NCBI GenBank assembly: GCA_037013495.1 | Contig: CM072811.1 | Span: forward strand, 12,343,190 to 12,407,189 | Direction of reading: 5' to 3' | DNA length: 64,000 nucleotides | Origin: Hippophae tibetana | Taxonomy: Eukaryota > Streptophyta > Magnoliopsida > Rosales > Elaeagnaceae | Shown here: in pieces, positions 44,411 to 55,631 of the stretch | Numbering within the stretch: the first letter of the stretch is position 1 | How the letters are laid out: every line of letters starts with the position of its first letter | Position numbers and translations under genes: made by a program | The notes under the pieces: generated by a model | The model's database searches: none | What the model saw: the letters and a program-made list of their open reading frames with translations, nothing else | What the model was told of the DNA's origin: nothing

Positions 44411-45309
44411 TCCTAATTTGAAGTGTAAATAAAATATCATATTCGTAAAGCAGAAACGTAGAATACTCCTATTAATGTGAAAAATATACTAGATGGATAC
44501 GAATTGGAATTAATTGTCATGTCATTTATAACATAACGTTTTAGTCAAAACATTCATTTTGATTGAATTGCGTAGTTTCGTTTGTTTTCTAGTATATGCC
44601 ATGATTCAAGATTATCCAATATAAGTCCAATTCTTTTTCTATTTTATTATTACATTGAATTCTATTTTATTTCGATATAGATAGAATAACAATTAGTATA
44701 TATTATTCTTATACAAATAAGATTCTTATTTTTAACTTCCAAGTTTCTCTAAATAATTAAAGAAAGATAATTACAACTAAAATTCAAAGTTTTTTGGTTT
44801 AATTTAGAATTAGATATTATTTTTCTATCTAAATTATTTCAAATATTACATAATTTTTTAATTAATATAAAAATAGAATAATAATATATAACTATATTCT
44901 ATATACTTCTAATATATATATATGAAAGAGAATTCTAAAAGAAATATTTTTTTTCTTTTTTATTTATAGCTTTACATACTCTAACTGTAGACCTTCTTAG
45001 TAAAATAGATCAAATTGATTATTCTAAAAATGATTTGAACTGTTTCAAAGAACAACATTTTTTTTTTGGCATTGAGATCTTTCGTTAAATAGTAGAAATA
45101 TTGGCTAGTCTACCATTTTGTTTTACTAAAAAAGAAAAATAAGATTCCATGTACTATGCTTGATTATGTGAATTTGAATCTAGAAGCACTACTAAATTGT
45201 TTTTAAAGAAGGATTACGCTGACTTAGGTTTTCTTATGAAGTGCATCACAAGTTATTTTCTTTAGAAAATAAACTAGTTTAATCACTTTCTTTCTGAGTG
45301 GCTCACCCC
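44411..45309 (+). other. AT-rich stretch without recognised features
   Basis: No convincing open frame, RNA gene or repeat boundary. Base composition around 44,600-44,950 is extreme (long A/T runs). Confidence 0.35.
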
Positions 45310-45775
45310 AAGTCATTTTATTTTTTTAAAAAATGAATAAATTTACTTTAATTTATATTATTATATTCAAATTAAAGAAAAACATCTACATGATGAGAGG
45401 CATTGTTGGAAATAAACTAATACTTTTCATTTTGTGTTAGTTTTCTCAAAATATTATTTTTAATGTAACAATCTTGTCTTATGTACACAAATATCTTATA
45501 TTATATGCAAGTGTTTTAACAAATGTTTTTTTATAAAGCTCTATGGAACTATATGAAAAAGAAAATGTTTAAAAAGGGGCAAAAAATGAAAATGTTTGTT
45601 TGATTTTCAACGATGACTCTTATCATATGAGTATTTATTTTTTAATTTAAATATAATAATATAAATGGAAGTAAATTTACTTCTTTTTAGAAGAAGTAAC
45701 TTGTGATAAGAAAATTAAAAAATAATTATTAAAATAATCAACATATAAAAAAAAATGACTTGAGTGTATATATTC
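45310..45775. repeat. Imperfect inverted repeat (MITE-like)
   Basis: Left arm near 45,313-45,380 (caagtcattttattt, then aaatttactttaatttata and ttattatattcaaattaaa) pairs with the right arm near 45,640-45,772 (tttaatttaaatataataat, then gtaaatttactt and aaaaatgacttgag). The right arm has an insertion of about 60 bp. Between the arms lies tgttggaaataaactaat (45,407), which resembles a copia LTR start. Could be a foldback element. Confidence 0.45.
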
Positions 45776-47282
45776 CCAAATAATACAATTTTAGATTTTG
45801 ATAAATCAAACTAGACTATTCCTTCACCAAAATCGTACGGTTGATTGGTTTGTATTTACTAATATGGAATAAACAAAACACGGGATTATAAAACAACTGT
45901 AAAGACTATGAGTATTGACTATTTTCGAAGACAAAATATTTACCTATAAACTTGTTTTTAGACATGCTATCAAGTCTATCAAGAAAAGTCCAACAAATGC
46001 TCGAGTTAAAGATATTCGTACTTCAGGTATATCTTGTAAAACCACAACATATAGGATTACATTTATGTTTTTAATAGTACATATTCATGAATTTGAAATT
46101 ATTTTTTATGCTAAAATATTTATTTAAGCTTTATTCAATTTATGAAACTATTAATTAAATATTTTAGATGTGTTAATATTTTTAAGATATGATTTTTTAT
46201 AATATTAAGTTTTTTTGCGCTTTGAAAAGTTAACCCCAAAATACATTTAACCCTATACTCTGTTTTTCATTTTATTTGAGTAAATGCCTTACTAAGTTTG
46301 ATATAAGCTTCATCAATCACTTCTTCTTTTTTGTATTATGCTCGCATAAGGTTATATATATAGTAGCGGCTAAAAGGGTATGTATCATTATATAACCCAA
46401 GTATATGTAAGAAACCATATATATCATTATATCATTATATAAGCCAACTTTATATAAGTGAACATAGCAGTAAAAAGGATATATATATATATATATATAT
46501 TAATTTATAAGAAGAGATATTACTAATACAATCAGATATTTTTTAAAAAAATATTTTTGCACCAAAACTTTTATACGTATTAATCTATTCATTTTATATT
46601 TTTCATATTATTTTGTGATTAAGATTTTTGATATTTAAATCTACTAATTGTATAAATGATCATGATTATTTGATTTAATTATTAAATGTTAAAGAAGCTA
46701 TTTTTTGTGAATTTGTGCTTAATCAAAATCTATTTTTTTCTAGGATTTGCTAGTTGATTTGATTTAAGTGATATATATTTTGAATCATCTAATTAGGATT
46801 AGTCATTCTTAAATCCATTCTAGAACACACATTAGTATTTGTGTTTTTGTCCTAACTATTTTGTAGTTAATTTCTGAATGATGTGATTGGTGGGAAACTC
46901 ATTGGAACGTTGGTATGGAAATCGCTCACGCTAATTTTAAAAACTGTAAAATAGAGCAAGGGCTCATAAATAAAGTACATTGGGTAGTATCTTAAAGAGG
47001 GTAGCATAAGACTGAGTTTGTACTTGAACATTTGATTTTCATAATGGAAAGGTAGATGATCCAATGGACTGGTGGTTTTTCTCTTAGGTTATGGTTATGA
47101 CCTAGGTTATTTCCACCTAAAAATATCGTGTGTTATTATTTTATTTCCATACTTTATTCTTATACGCAATTGCATATCTAGCCGCTTTCTTTAGATTATT
47201 AAGTTATAAATTGATAAAAATTAAAAATAACCTATTCACCACTCTAGGTTAATCAGGTCCGTATTTTATAAACTTTCAACAA
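45776..47282 (+). other. AT-rich stretch with a TA microsatellite
   Basis: No gene recognised. A (TA)n run lies at 46,474-46,500. Around 47,080-47,265, phrases such as ggtggtttttctcttaggtt and cctattcaccactctaggtt recall the leader of some plant copia elements, but no primer site follows. The 70-codon frame at 45,915-46,127 and the 65-codon frame at 46,867-47,064 match nothing known to me. Confidence 0.4.
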
Positions 47283-47757
47283 CAAATAAATTTCTTTCTT
47301 GTGTGTGACAAGGGGAAAACCTTTGGCATTTATTGCATGTTTGGGTGTATTTTGTGCAATCTTCTAGCATAGTTGGCCAATAATACATATGTCTCATGAT
47401 TCGCTATGATAACTTCCTCACTCCTAAATGTGAACCATAATCCCCTTCGTGTGCTTCATAAATTAATCTTTTAGATCCCTCTTTGACTACACATAAAAGC
47501 CCTAGACCGAGTGAAGTTTTCTCGTTTAATTTTCCTACTTGTATCATATATCGACCTGCCTTAGCCCTGATTTCCTTTACAGACTTGCTATCCTCTAGCA
47601 GCTCTTCCTTTTCCAAGAAGTTATAAATCAGGGTGTACCATGGGATAGTGGGAGCGTATACACATCCAAACCTTATTTCATCCTTATCCAAGGACGCTTT
47701 TGATAGGATTTTTATTGATACTACTTGATTGTGCTTGGCCTTTCGTACTGATTCCAA
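47283..47757 (-). pseudogene. Tat/Retand-type integrase zinc-finger region
   Basis: Read leftwards: a linker, EAHEGDYGSHLGVRKLS (histidine half of the HHCC finger), then MRHMYYWPTMLEDC and CNKCQRF (cysteine half, about 47,310-47,380). Sequence similarity stops at about 47,283, before the catalytic core, so the integrase is truncated at its N-terminal finger. Confidence 0.8.
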
Positions 47758-47823
47758 AGTGGCTAAGGCATTGACGTGACCATTATTCTTCGAGCTATTT
47801 ACTTGATCTCAAAATTAGAGAAT

Positions 47824-48081
47824 TTAGAGAACTTTTTTTAATATTTCTAGGTACCCTTTCATTTTACCATCTCTAGCTTCACATGTCCCCAAGAACTGGT
47901 TGACCACTAGACTCGAATCACTAAGTAAGGTGACCCTATCCATTCCCAACTTATTTGTAGTCATGGCCCCGAATATAGTAGCCTCATATTTTGAAACATT
48001 AATGGTCACTTGGAAATCAAGTTTGGTTACGTTTAATTGTTGGATTCCCTTAAGGCTAGAATGTGGTTTCATATTTATCAA
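47824..48081 (-). pseudogene. Additional RNase H domain of a Tat/Retand-type element
   Basis: The frame shows VSKYEATIFGAMTTNKLGMD, then LLSDSSLVVNQFLGTCEARD and KMKGYLEILKK, matching the second RNase H-like domain that Tat-lineage Ty3/gypsy elements carry between RT-RNase H and integrase. The acidic residues of YEA and SDS are visible. An in-frame break separates it from the integrase region. Confidence 0.78.
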
Positions 48082-48109
48082 GGCATATATCTTGTATGGG
48101 TTGGTCTAA

Positions 48110-48775
48110 ATCCCTGGGGCTAACACGAGGAACCCTAAGAATTTTCTCCCAACGACACCAAATATGATTTTTTTAAGATTGAGCCTCATACCATATCTTT
48201 AGGTCTTTAATGTGATCCATAGGCTGAGCTAATTTTACCAACATATCATCCACATAAGCCTATATGTTCCTCCCTAGTTGTTCTTCAAATATTTTGTTGA
48301 TTAGACGTTGATATGTGGCACCTGTATTCTTTAATCCAAATGGCATCCTTTTATAATAGAATGTTCCTTCTTCCATGATAAAAGATTTTTTTTTCTTCGT
48401 CTTCGGGGTGCATCCTAATTTTGTGGTACCCTGAGTATGTATCCAAAAAAATCATCACCCTAAAACTAGTAGAGGCATCTACCAATTGATCAATACTTGG
48501 GAAGGGGAAGCAATCCTTAAGACATGCCTCATTTAAATATGTGAAAGCTACACATATGAGAAAACCTATATGCTTTATTGACTAGGACCACATTTGATAG
48601 CCATGAGGGATAGTTGACTTCCTTTATGATCTCTACTTCTTTAAGAGCAGTCACCTAGTGTCTAATGACCTCGTTCTTTTCTCTTGGGAATTTTCTTTTT
48701 CATAGTTGTATGGGTCTAGCCTCTGGATTGACATTTAGTTGATGTGATATGACTCTTGGATCAATTCCAGACATG
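48110..48775 (-). pseudogene. Reverse transcriptase remnant (Tat/Retand-type)
   Basis: On the minus strand: GIDPRVISHQLNVNPEARP, then YPSWLSNVVLVNK, a frame change, FPFPSIDQLVDAS, DTYSGYHKIRMHPEDEEK, and further decayed pieces down to the RNase H region. At least three frameshifts and several stops; a recognisable YxDD box is not retained. RT in these elements copies RNA into cDNA. Confidence 0.72.
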
Positions 48776-49405
48776 TTAGTTAGTCCATGCAAAGACATCC
48801 AAGTTAGTCCTAAGGAATTGTGAGATTTGTTCCTCTAGCTCCATCGTTAAGTCTTCACCCAATTTTAAGGGGTGGATCTCGCCCTTCACCTCCATTGGGT
48901 GGTCTTTTACTTCATTTAAGTTGATCGATTTTATAAGGCCTTTCCTCTGTGGTTTCAATTTATGGAGACCTCTTAGTAACTTCTCTTTGCAAGCTATTTC
49001 CTTCATAGTAGCGTTATAGTAAATTCTGGCCTTTTTCTAGTCTCCCATATTCTCCTCTCGAAGTCCATTAGTGAGAAATTTGATTACTTGGTAGAAGGTG
49101 GATGGGACTGGTCTCATTTTATGTATCCAAGGTCTTCCTAAGATGGCGTTGTAATGAGCTGGGACATCGATGATTAAGAAAGTGATCATTACTGTCACTC
49201 ATTTTTCCATAACAGGCAGCACTACCATTCCTTTGGCATAGGTAGTACTATTGTTAAACCCTACGAGAGGGAGCTCCATCTTAACAATATCAAGGTCCTT
49301 TATACCTAGAGCTCTTGCAGTTGTCATGAAAAGGAGGTCTACCAAACTCCTTATATCAATCATTATTCTACAAACATCACAAGATCTAATCCTCAAGTTG
49401 ATCAC
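48776..49405 (-). pseudogene. Protease and protease-RT linker (Tat/Retand-type)
   Basis: Protease: VCRIMIDIRSLVDLLFMTTA and LGIKDLDIVKMELPLVGFNN (49,405-49,199); the active-site D-x-G region reads IDIRSL, so the Gly is lost. The linker at 49,006-48,776 (LGEDLTMELEEQISQFLRTN, then LDVFAWT) is the conserved region just before RT in this lineage. Confidence 0.75.
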
Positions 49406-51060
49406 TAGGGATCATCATGATGAGACGAGGTCTCATCCTTCTCATAGAAAAAAATATTAGTGGCATGTTTCCCTTTGTCCAAGGCATATACATAAGGCAT
49501 TATGCAATTCTCTGGCAAACCTTTTATGTGAGTTGTTTGAACTTCCACCAATCTCGGACCCTCCATGTATGGTGTGTATGGTTCTAATATTGGTTTCTTT
49601 GTGGGACTCCCTTTCACTGTCGGTTTGGTTCATTGTTTTTGGCACTTCTTACATGTTTTGGTGATTTCTTCAATCTATGTTTTTTGTGACAAGGTCCTTT
49701 GGATATACCCTTGCTAATAACTCATCTATCTCATTTTTAAGGTGTCTATAATCTTTTGTCTCAAGGCTCACATCCTTATAGAAAGCACACCATTTGGATG
49801 TGTCCCTATGTAGGGATTTCATTTTCAGTGGCTACCTGACATTGGGTTCCTCCTCCATTCTCATTACTGCTTGGGTTAGATTTATTCTCAAGGGAGGCCC
49901 TCTATAGAAAGAAAGTGAACTTCCCTAGGGTCCTCTATTTCTTGACCATTGACCCTGTCTAGGCTTATCCTCATCTTTTCTTTGTCTGGCACCACCTTTA
50001 TCTTAGTTCACTAGCCTTTGAGCTTTCTCTCCAAGTTGAAAAAATTTATTGCCTCGCCATAAGCTTCCTCTAAAGCACAAGGCATATTCATGGTTAATTC
50101 TATAAATAGGTTAGAATTCTTTGGGAGACCTCTCCGAAAGGCCTCTATAGCTATAGAGTTTAGATAATTAGAGATTTCCAATTTTTCCTCCCTAAATTTT
50201 TCATGTACTCCTCAGTGGATTCTCCCCCTTCTAAACAATTGAGAAAAAGTGGTGTGATTCTTTTCTCAAGAGTTTGTTACAGGTGTAGTTTGTGATAAAG
50301 AGTCAGGCGAACTATGCAAATGAGGTTATGGATCGGGGCTCCAAGTTATTGAACTATTTTGGGCGTCCTCATAGAGAGTAGCTGCGAATAGTTTGCACAT
50401 TATGGAATTTGTTTTCCCTGAGTTAGGGTCATTGGAACCATAACTTTTTTCAAGTGTTGCACGTGCATTACTGGGTCCTTTGTCCCAAAATAGTTAGGGC
50501 ATTAGGGAGTATTGACCTTGGCCGAGGGTTCGTCATTTTCTATATCATTAGAAAATAGGGAGATACACAATTGTTCATAATCCTTGTCCACATCATAAGG
50601 AGTTTTACCTTTTTCTTTTTTCTCATTAGCTATCTTCACAGCTTGGTCTTGCTTCTTATTGGCTTCCTCCAATGCTTGAAATAATGCTTCCCAGCTCTTT
50701 CTTTCTTGAACCCATTCTTCTTCACCAGGTCTTGCTGAGCTAGAAATGGGATTCCTTTCATCCTCTTGCTCTAAATGGTGTGGCTCGGGCTGACCCAATC
50801 TTGCTATGTTTCTTTTAATTGGGTCTACAACTTGGTCGTCCAGGGCTCTTTCTCCTGATTGGGACCATAGTGCCTTATTTTCTCTTCTTGTTTCCTCGAG
50901 CTCCCTTCTCAATTCTAAAAGTTGGCGAGCCATCTCCTGGTGATGCAGGCTACCTTCTACTCTGACCTCATCGAGGGATGGTGCTGCATCTCCCTGAGTT
51001 GCCCTCGTTTCCTTGTTAGGTAACTATGAACGTCTACCAGCACGAGTTCCCACCATTTTG
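49406..51060 (-). pseudogene. gag of a Tat/Retand-type element
   Basis: The N-terminal part (50,933-50,502) is a 143-codon charged, coiled-coil-like stretch (ARQLLELRRELEETRRENKA), preceded up to about 51,056 by further gag codons. The central capsid-type part (about 50,490-49,990) includes EISNYLNSIAIEAFRRGLPK and ALEEAYGEAINFFNLE. A decayed C-terminal part follows. Stops and frameshifts interrupt it repeatedly. Confidence 0.72.
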
Positions 51061-51209
51061 ATGTGTGAAAAATGGCCAAGGTGCAATTTTTGAACAAAGC
51101 ATTATAGATTCTCCAAGCTTCTCTCAAGACTCTGAGTAAATCCCAAGAAGTATGAGGTCAAAAACTTAAGCTTGAGCTAAAAATCTGAGCCCTACGATAG
51201 ATGTCAAAA

Positions 51210-51830
51210 TGTGTGGGGTTGATTCGATTTACAAAGAGATAACTTAGAAAGAAGTTAAGATAATTAGCTGAATATGTGAATTCCATGAGAGACTTCTCTA
51301 TTTATAGAATATTGCACGTACATGTATTGATTACACAATGGGTACACATATATGAGTGTCAGAGGGATACAATCGATAGAAAAATACAATGTTTTATGTA
51401 TCAAGTTGGACCTTAGGCCGAATTGGTGGTTGACCCTATAGAGAAAGTGTACTCTGGGATAGACCTCCTACTTTCTTGGTGCATTTAAAGCGTACAGAGT
51501 CAAATACGTCATTCAGGGTATTCCTTCTTATGACTAGGTCATTTTTCATTGGCTCTGTTTGATGACATGATGACATGAGCTTAGGCTGCTCATTTTGAAT
51601 TGGACCAACCTACAAGTCGGTCCTTCATCTCCGGTTGGGCTACGGATCGATCCATGTATCCAAACAAAGAGAAAGAAAAAGGTAGAACATTTCACATTTT
51701 TACTTGGAAAAGGAAAGATGCACATAATCCTTAAAACAACCATAAATAGAATTTTCGCTTGTTTACGCAAAAATGCAAATTAGTCTGTTCTAAGAGGAGC
51801 ACTTCCTGCAATCTTACCCACGTAATATTT
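51210..51830 (-). repeat. Probable 5' LTR of the Tat/Retand-type element
   Basis: On the minus strand the LTR would end in cccacaca just before tttgacatctatcgtaggg, a possible degraded primer region. A TATA box (ctataaatag, 51,298-51,307) lies about 95 bases inside. The right boundary is a guess; no second LTR is present to compare. Confidence 0.45.
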
Positions 51831-52369
51831 TGTAGGAATGAGTAAAATTAATTAGGTGCCACAGTGACACCTACCCTTAATGAAAATTGGTATTTACTGC
51901 TATTTGAAAAAGGTAGCATGAAATTCTGTTTATTTTGCTTGTCTAAATAGAATATATTACTTATTATAACTAAAATCGGTGGGTTTTAATGAAGTTATTA
52001 TTATCTTTTTAGAAATTTTAGTTATTTTGTAAATTTTTTGTTCTTTGGGTCAAGAAAAACTTAATATAATCGTTTTAAATTTTAGTAGCATGGAATCCAT
52101 AGATATTTGAAGAAAAAAAAATTCAAAAAATTAAAAAATGAAAAATATAGTGACAAATGACCAGAAATGATAAAAGAAAATAGCTTTAAGTATACACAAA
52201 TGATATAATAAAATTATTAAAATGTACCTATTCAAACAAGACAATAAATTAGTGCATTATTCAATTTACAAAAATAAAGTAAACCCGAAAACATTTTACT
52301 TAGACGAATTTTGGAATATAAATTTGAATGTGTAGAAATTTTACGTACCCAACGGAAAAATAACACAGC
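51831..52369. other. AT-rich flank downstream of the small gene
   Basis: No coding or repeat feature recognised. It should contain the 3' untranslated region of the minus-strand gene at 52,370-52,729. Confidence 0.4.
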
Positions 52370-52729
52370 TTAAACTTTTCTAGGGATATGTGGGTTTCCC
52401 GCCAAATTGGAAAGTACTGGATTAACTTGCATCAGCATATAATTCCGACCAAATAGATCATTCAAGTGAGCCTGTCCATTTTTCATTCTTTTCAAAGCCA
52501 AAACCCAAGAGACACTCATGAAGTTGGAGAAAACTAATAACTTATTTCTTCTTCTCAGGAACTTTCTCAATATTGGAATTTGTACCCTTGGCTTTGTAAG
52601 CCTCCTACCACTAAGCTTCTTAGTCTTGTATCTTCTTCCTAAGATCTTCTTCAATTCTTTATGAGCTTTCTCTGCTGCTTCTTCATTTTTCAGCTTGGAA
52701 TATGAAAGCTTGTTCAATACTGAGCCCAT
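52370..52729 (-). CDS. Small basic plant protein of unknown function, intronless
   Basis: 119 codons from ATG at 52,729. A Lys/Arg-rich first half (KELKKILGRRYKTKKLSGRR) leads to a conserved-looking second half: ILRKFLRRRNKLLVFSNFMS, then SWVLALKRMKNGQAHLNDLF and NYMLMQVNP. This layout (basic helix, W-x3-L-x-R-x-K-x-G-Q-x-H-x-x-DLF, then MQVNP) resembles a family of small plant-specific proteins without an assigned role. There is no signal peptide, membrane segment or transposon motif. It is the only frame here that looks like a host gene. A TATA-like tttatagct lies upstream near 52,815 on the minus strand. A 19-bp direct repeat occurs inside the frame (52,660-52,678) and just upstream (52,734-52,752). 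Confidence 0.6.
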   Translation of the reverse strand: MGSVLNKLSYSKLKNEEAAEKAHKELKKILGRRYKTKKLSGRRLTKPRVQIPILRKFLRRRNKLLVFSNFMSVSWVLALKRMKNGQAHLNDLFGRNYMLMQVNPVLSNLAGNPHIPRKV

Positions 52730-52752
52730 TAATTATGAGCTTTCTCTGCTGC

Positions 52753-54244
52753 AGAAATTGTATAAGGCAATCAAAGATTTTGTTATGATCTTTCTCTGGA
52801 TTGCTTGGCAGCTATAAAGATGGAGTGAGAAAGTAGTTTGGCGTGCTATTAATTAATGCTATTAAGTGAACTTCAATTTTTTGCTAGGTAGTAACAGTTA
52901 CTAGTTGTATAACTATAAGCTTCTTTTTTTTTTTTTTTCTTTCTAAACCACCTTATCATGTTCTGTTACGTTTCAAATTAAGGGTACGAGATGTATGTAA
53001 CAAAATGACATTAATTCTTTTTTTTTTTGGTGAGAAATCTTTAAATTATGTAATATTATTTTAAAAAATCAAGGTTCTATGAGAACGTGACGTTCAAACT
53101 TTATTAATGTATATGTACAGGAGTTTATAATTGTTATTTAAAAAAATTAATAATAAAGCTATGAGACAACTGTTAACAATTATGATCTTGTGTTGTGAGT
53201 GTATTTAAGTACTTTGTTTCGCACATCACCCAATTAATTTGGTAGTTAACTATAGTAACTCATATCCTATTAAATATTTTTTGAAATGTAATGCTAAATA
53301 GTCGATAATGTGTATTTTAAAATTTATTTTTAAAAGTTTTAAAATTAACCTAATAAGCTTAGAGATAATTCAAAGATTATTTTTAAATTTTATTAATTTA
53401 TAATTTAATAATTTAAATAAAGAAATTATATATTAAATGACATATAAATATTAAAGTATGAAAATTAAAAATAATATACGATATATTTGTGTGTAAACAC
53501 TTAGATCGTAATTAGGATTTATGAGAAAAACCATTGATTCAATAGACTAATTAACTTTTTATTGTAAAAAACAAAGGTTTAAGTATGAACTCAATCTTAT
53601 AAACATTTTTAAAATATTGTTCTAATATACCTAATTTATGAGTCTTTATTTTGTTTTCACAGTTTTTAAGGCTATTATAAGTGGTATTTAGATCAATATT
53701 TTAATTAATTTTTCGTCAATTATATATGTTTACGGATCAACTTATAGTCAAAATTAGTACAAAAATACAAGTAGTCGTGTGTATTCTAAAACTTATTTAA
53801 TAAAAAAATAATTATAACTACATGATTCAAAACATATATCAATTAAATAAAATTAATTAACAAATCTTAAAATAAGAAGATTAAACACAAATTAAATAAA
53901 AATATTTTTCAAAAAATTTAATGATTAAAGTAAATAGTTATAATAAAAGATAAAATTATTTTATTTAAATATATAAAATCTTAATTAAAAAAATATACAT
54001 AAATATAACAATATAAAATAAAGAGATTAATAAATACGAGCGTTTAGATTTTCCAATACCTATCGCCAAAACTTTTTTGAACAAATCAATAATGGCCTCT
54101 ATTAGTTAACCAATTTGTGACTATGAATATTAGAGGTGGATTAATATAAAAAAATATCTCCAAGTTTTAAAAAAAATTCAAAAATATTTCTAAGGTTTAA
54201 AAAAATTCAAAAGTATTCTTAAAACATAATGAAAGTTAAATCTA
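52753..54244. other. AT-rich intergenic stretch
   Basis: Includes T-rich runs at 52,924-52,940 and 53,019-53,030. I see no gene, RNA or repeat boundary. The part nearest 52,760 probably holds the promoter of the minus-strand gene. Confidence 0.4.
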
Positions 54245-55096
54245 ATGGAAGTAAATAGTAATGTTCCTAAAATGAAAGAAGAAGAAATAAACCAAGAAAT
54301 AATAGACATAGAAATAAAAGATATCTCATGATATTTTTCACAAGAAATGGTAATAAGTAAAAAAGAAATTCAAAAAGCAAAATTAAATCTTAAAGAAAGA
54401 GATATATTTAAAGACGCATCATTTTTATTAAAAAATTTATTCCCTAAGAAAAACATAATTTATTATGGCAAAAGTAATAAAGAAAATAGTATTAAGATTA
54501 CAGATACAAAAATAAGTTATAATATACCATTAATTGATAAATAAATTATATTAAACAAGTTATCAAAAATTCCTTATAAAGACAAAGAAAAAATTTGATA
54601 CATTCATTTAGTAAGAATTCAAATATTAATAAAAGCTTATTTTAGAAAAAGAATAGATACACCAATAAAAATAGTATTATTAGATAACAAAATAATAATA
54701 AGCAAGATGCCTTATTAGGAATTATTCATGGTAATTTGATATGAAAAGTTAAAATTTACAATATATTCTAGATTTGCTATTAATATACATGATAAAAAAT
54801 GTAAATCAAATGTTAAATCTAGCTTATGAATTTGAGTGAGGATAATTAATGAAAGAAGGAAATCATTCATTTTTAATACATTATCTAGTAGCATATTCTT
54901 TAACAAATAGTCATAATAGTTCAATATACAGACATAATGAATTTATGCAAATAGACAAAACTTTTAAGGAACTGGGACAAATAATAAAACCAGAAATATT
55001 AATAGACTTTGAAAAACCTTTGATAACATGAAGAAAAAGTAATGTTGTTAAAAATAATAGCATTCCACGGTTTACTTTTATAGACCATGAAGGATA
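54245..55096 (+). pseudogene. Viral movement protein remnant
   Basis: An ATG at 54,245 opens a frame broken by an in-frame TGA near 54,328. It continues through KLNLKERDIFKDASFLLKNL, NIIYYGKSNKENS and ISYNIPLIDK, and after stops and a shift through YLVAYSLTNSHNSSIY (near 54,890). These blocks are typical of caulimovirid 30K-type movement proteins, which enlarge plasmodesmata. Several stops. Confidence 0.78.
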
Positions 55097-55631
55097 AACT
55101 TCTAATCAATAAGAAGTTAAAAACTAGAAAATGAAGTCAAAATAATGAAGACATTAGTTCATGATTGTATATTAGGAAAAAAATAATGTTTAGAGATAAA
55201 ATAAAAAATATGCATTAAGAAGTAAATGGAAGCCTAGTAGGCATAGAAAAAAATCAAGCAACATTATTTGAAATTGTATAGTTATTAATAGAGGAAATGG
55301 ATTTTGTCCAAGAATCAAACACAAAATATTTACAGGAAATAATAGATATACAAAAAGAATTACTAAAAGAAATAAAGAAATGTGATTATAATAAATTATA
55401 ACAAGATATGCACAAGGAATTTTCAGAATTAAGAAAAAATATATACAACATACATAGAAATAATGAATTAATATGTCATAAATATGATCATTTAGAAGGA
55501 CTAAAAAAAAGAACTACCTAAGATATCAAATTCCCTAATTCTTAAAAATGAGAAAAAAATGAAGAACAAACTAAGAACAAAGAGATAATTTCAATTTAAT
55601 GGAATATAGAAAATAATTAGAAAGAAAATTC
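55097..55631 (+). pseudogene. Virion-associated-like coiled-coil remnant
   Basis: Charged helical sequence rich in Glu, Lys, Ile and Asn in broken frames (for example EIIDIQKELLKEIKK near 55,340), located between movement and coat protein regions, where caulimovirids encode small virion-associated proteins. No clear motif; assigned mainly by position. Confidence 0.5.

Noticed and set aside
44500..44960. Possible plastid-derived insert
   Set aside because: The extreme AT richness and texture recall plastid spacers, but I recognise no plastid gene or tRNA. A search against a plastid genome would decide.
46474..46500. TA microsatellite as a functional element
   Set aside because: A simple repeat of a kind common in AT-rich plant DNA; nothing nearby suggests a role.
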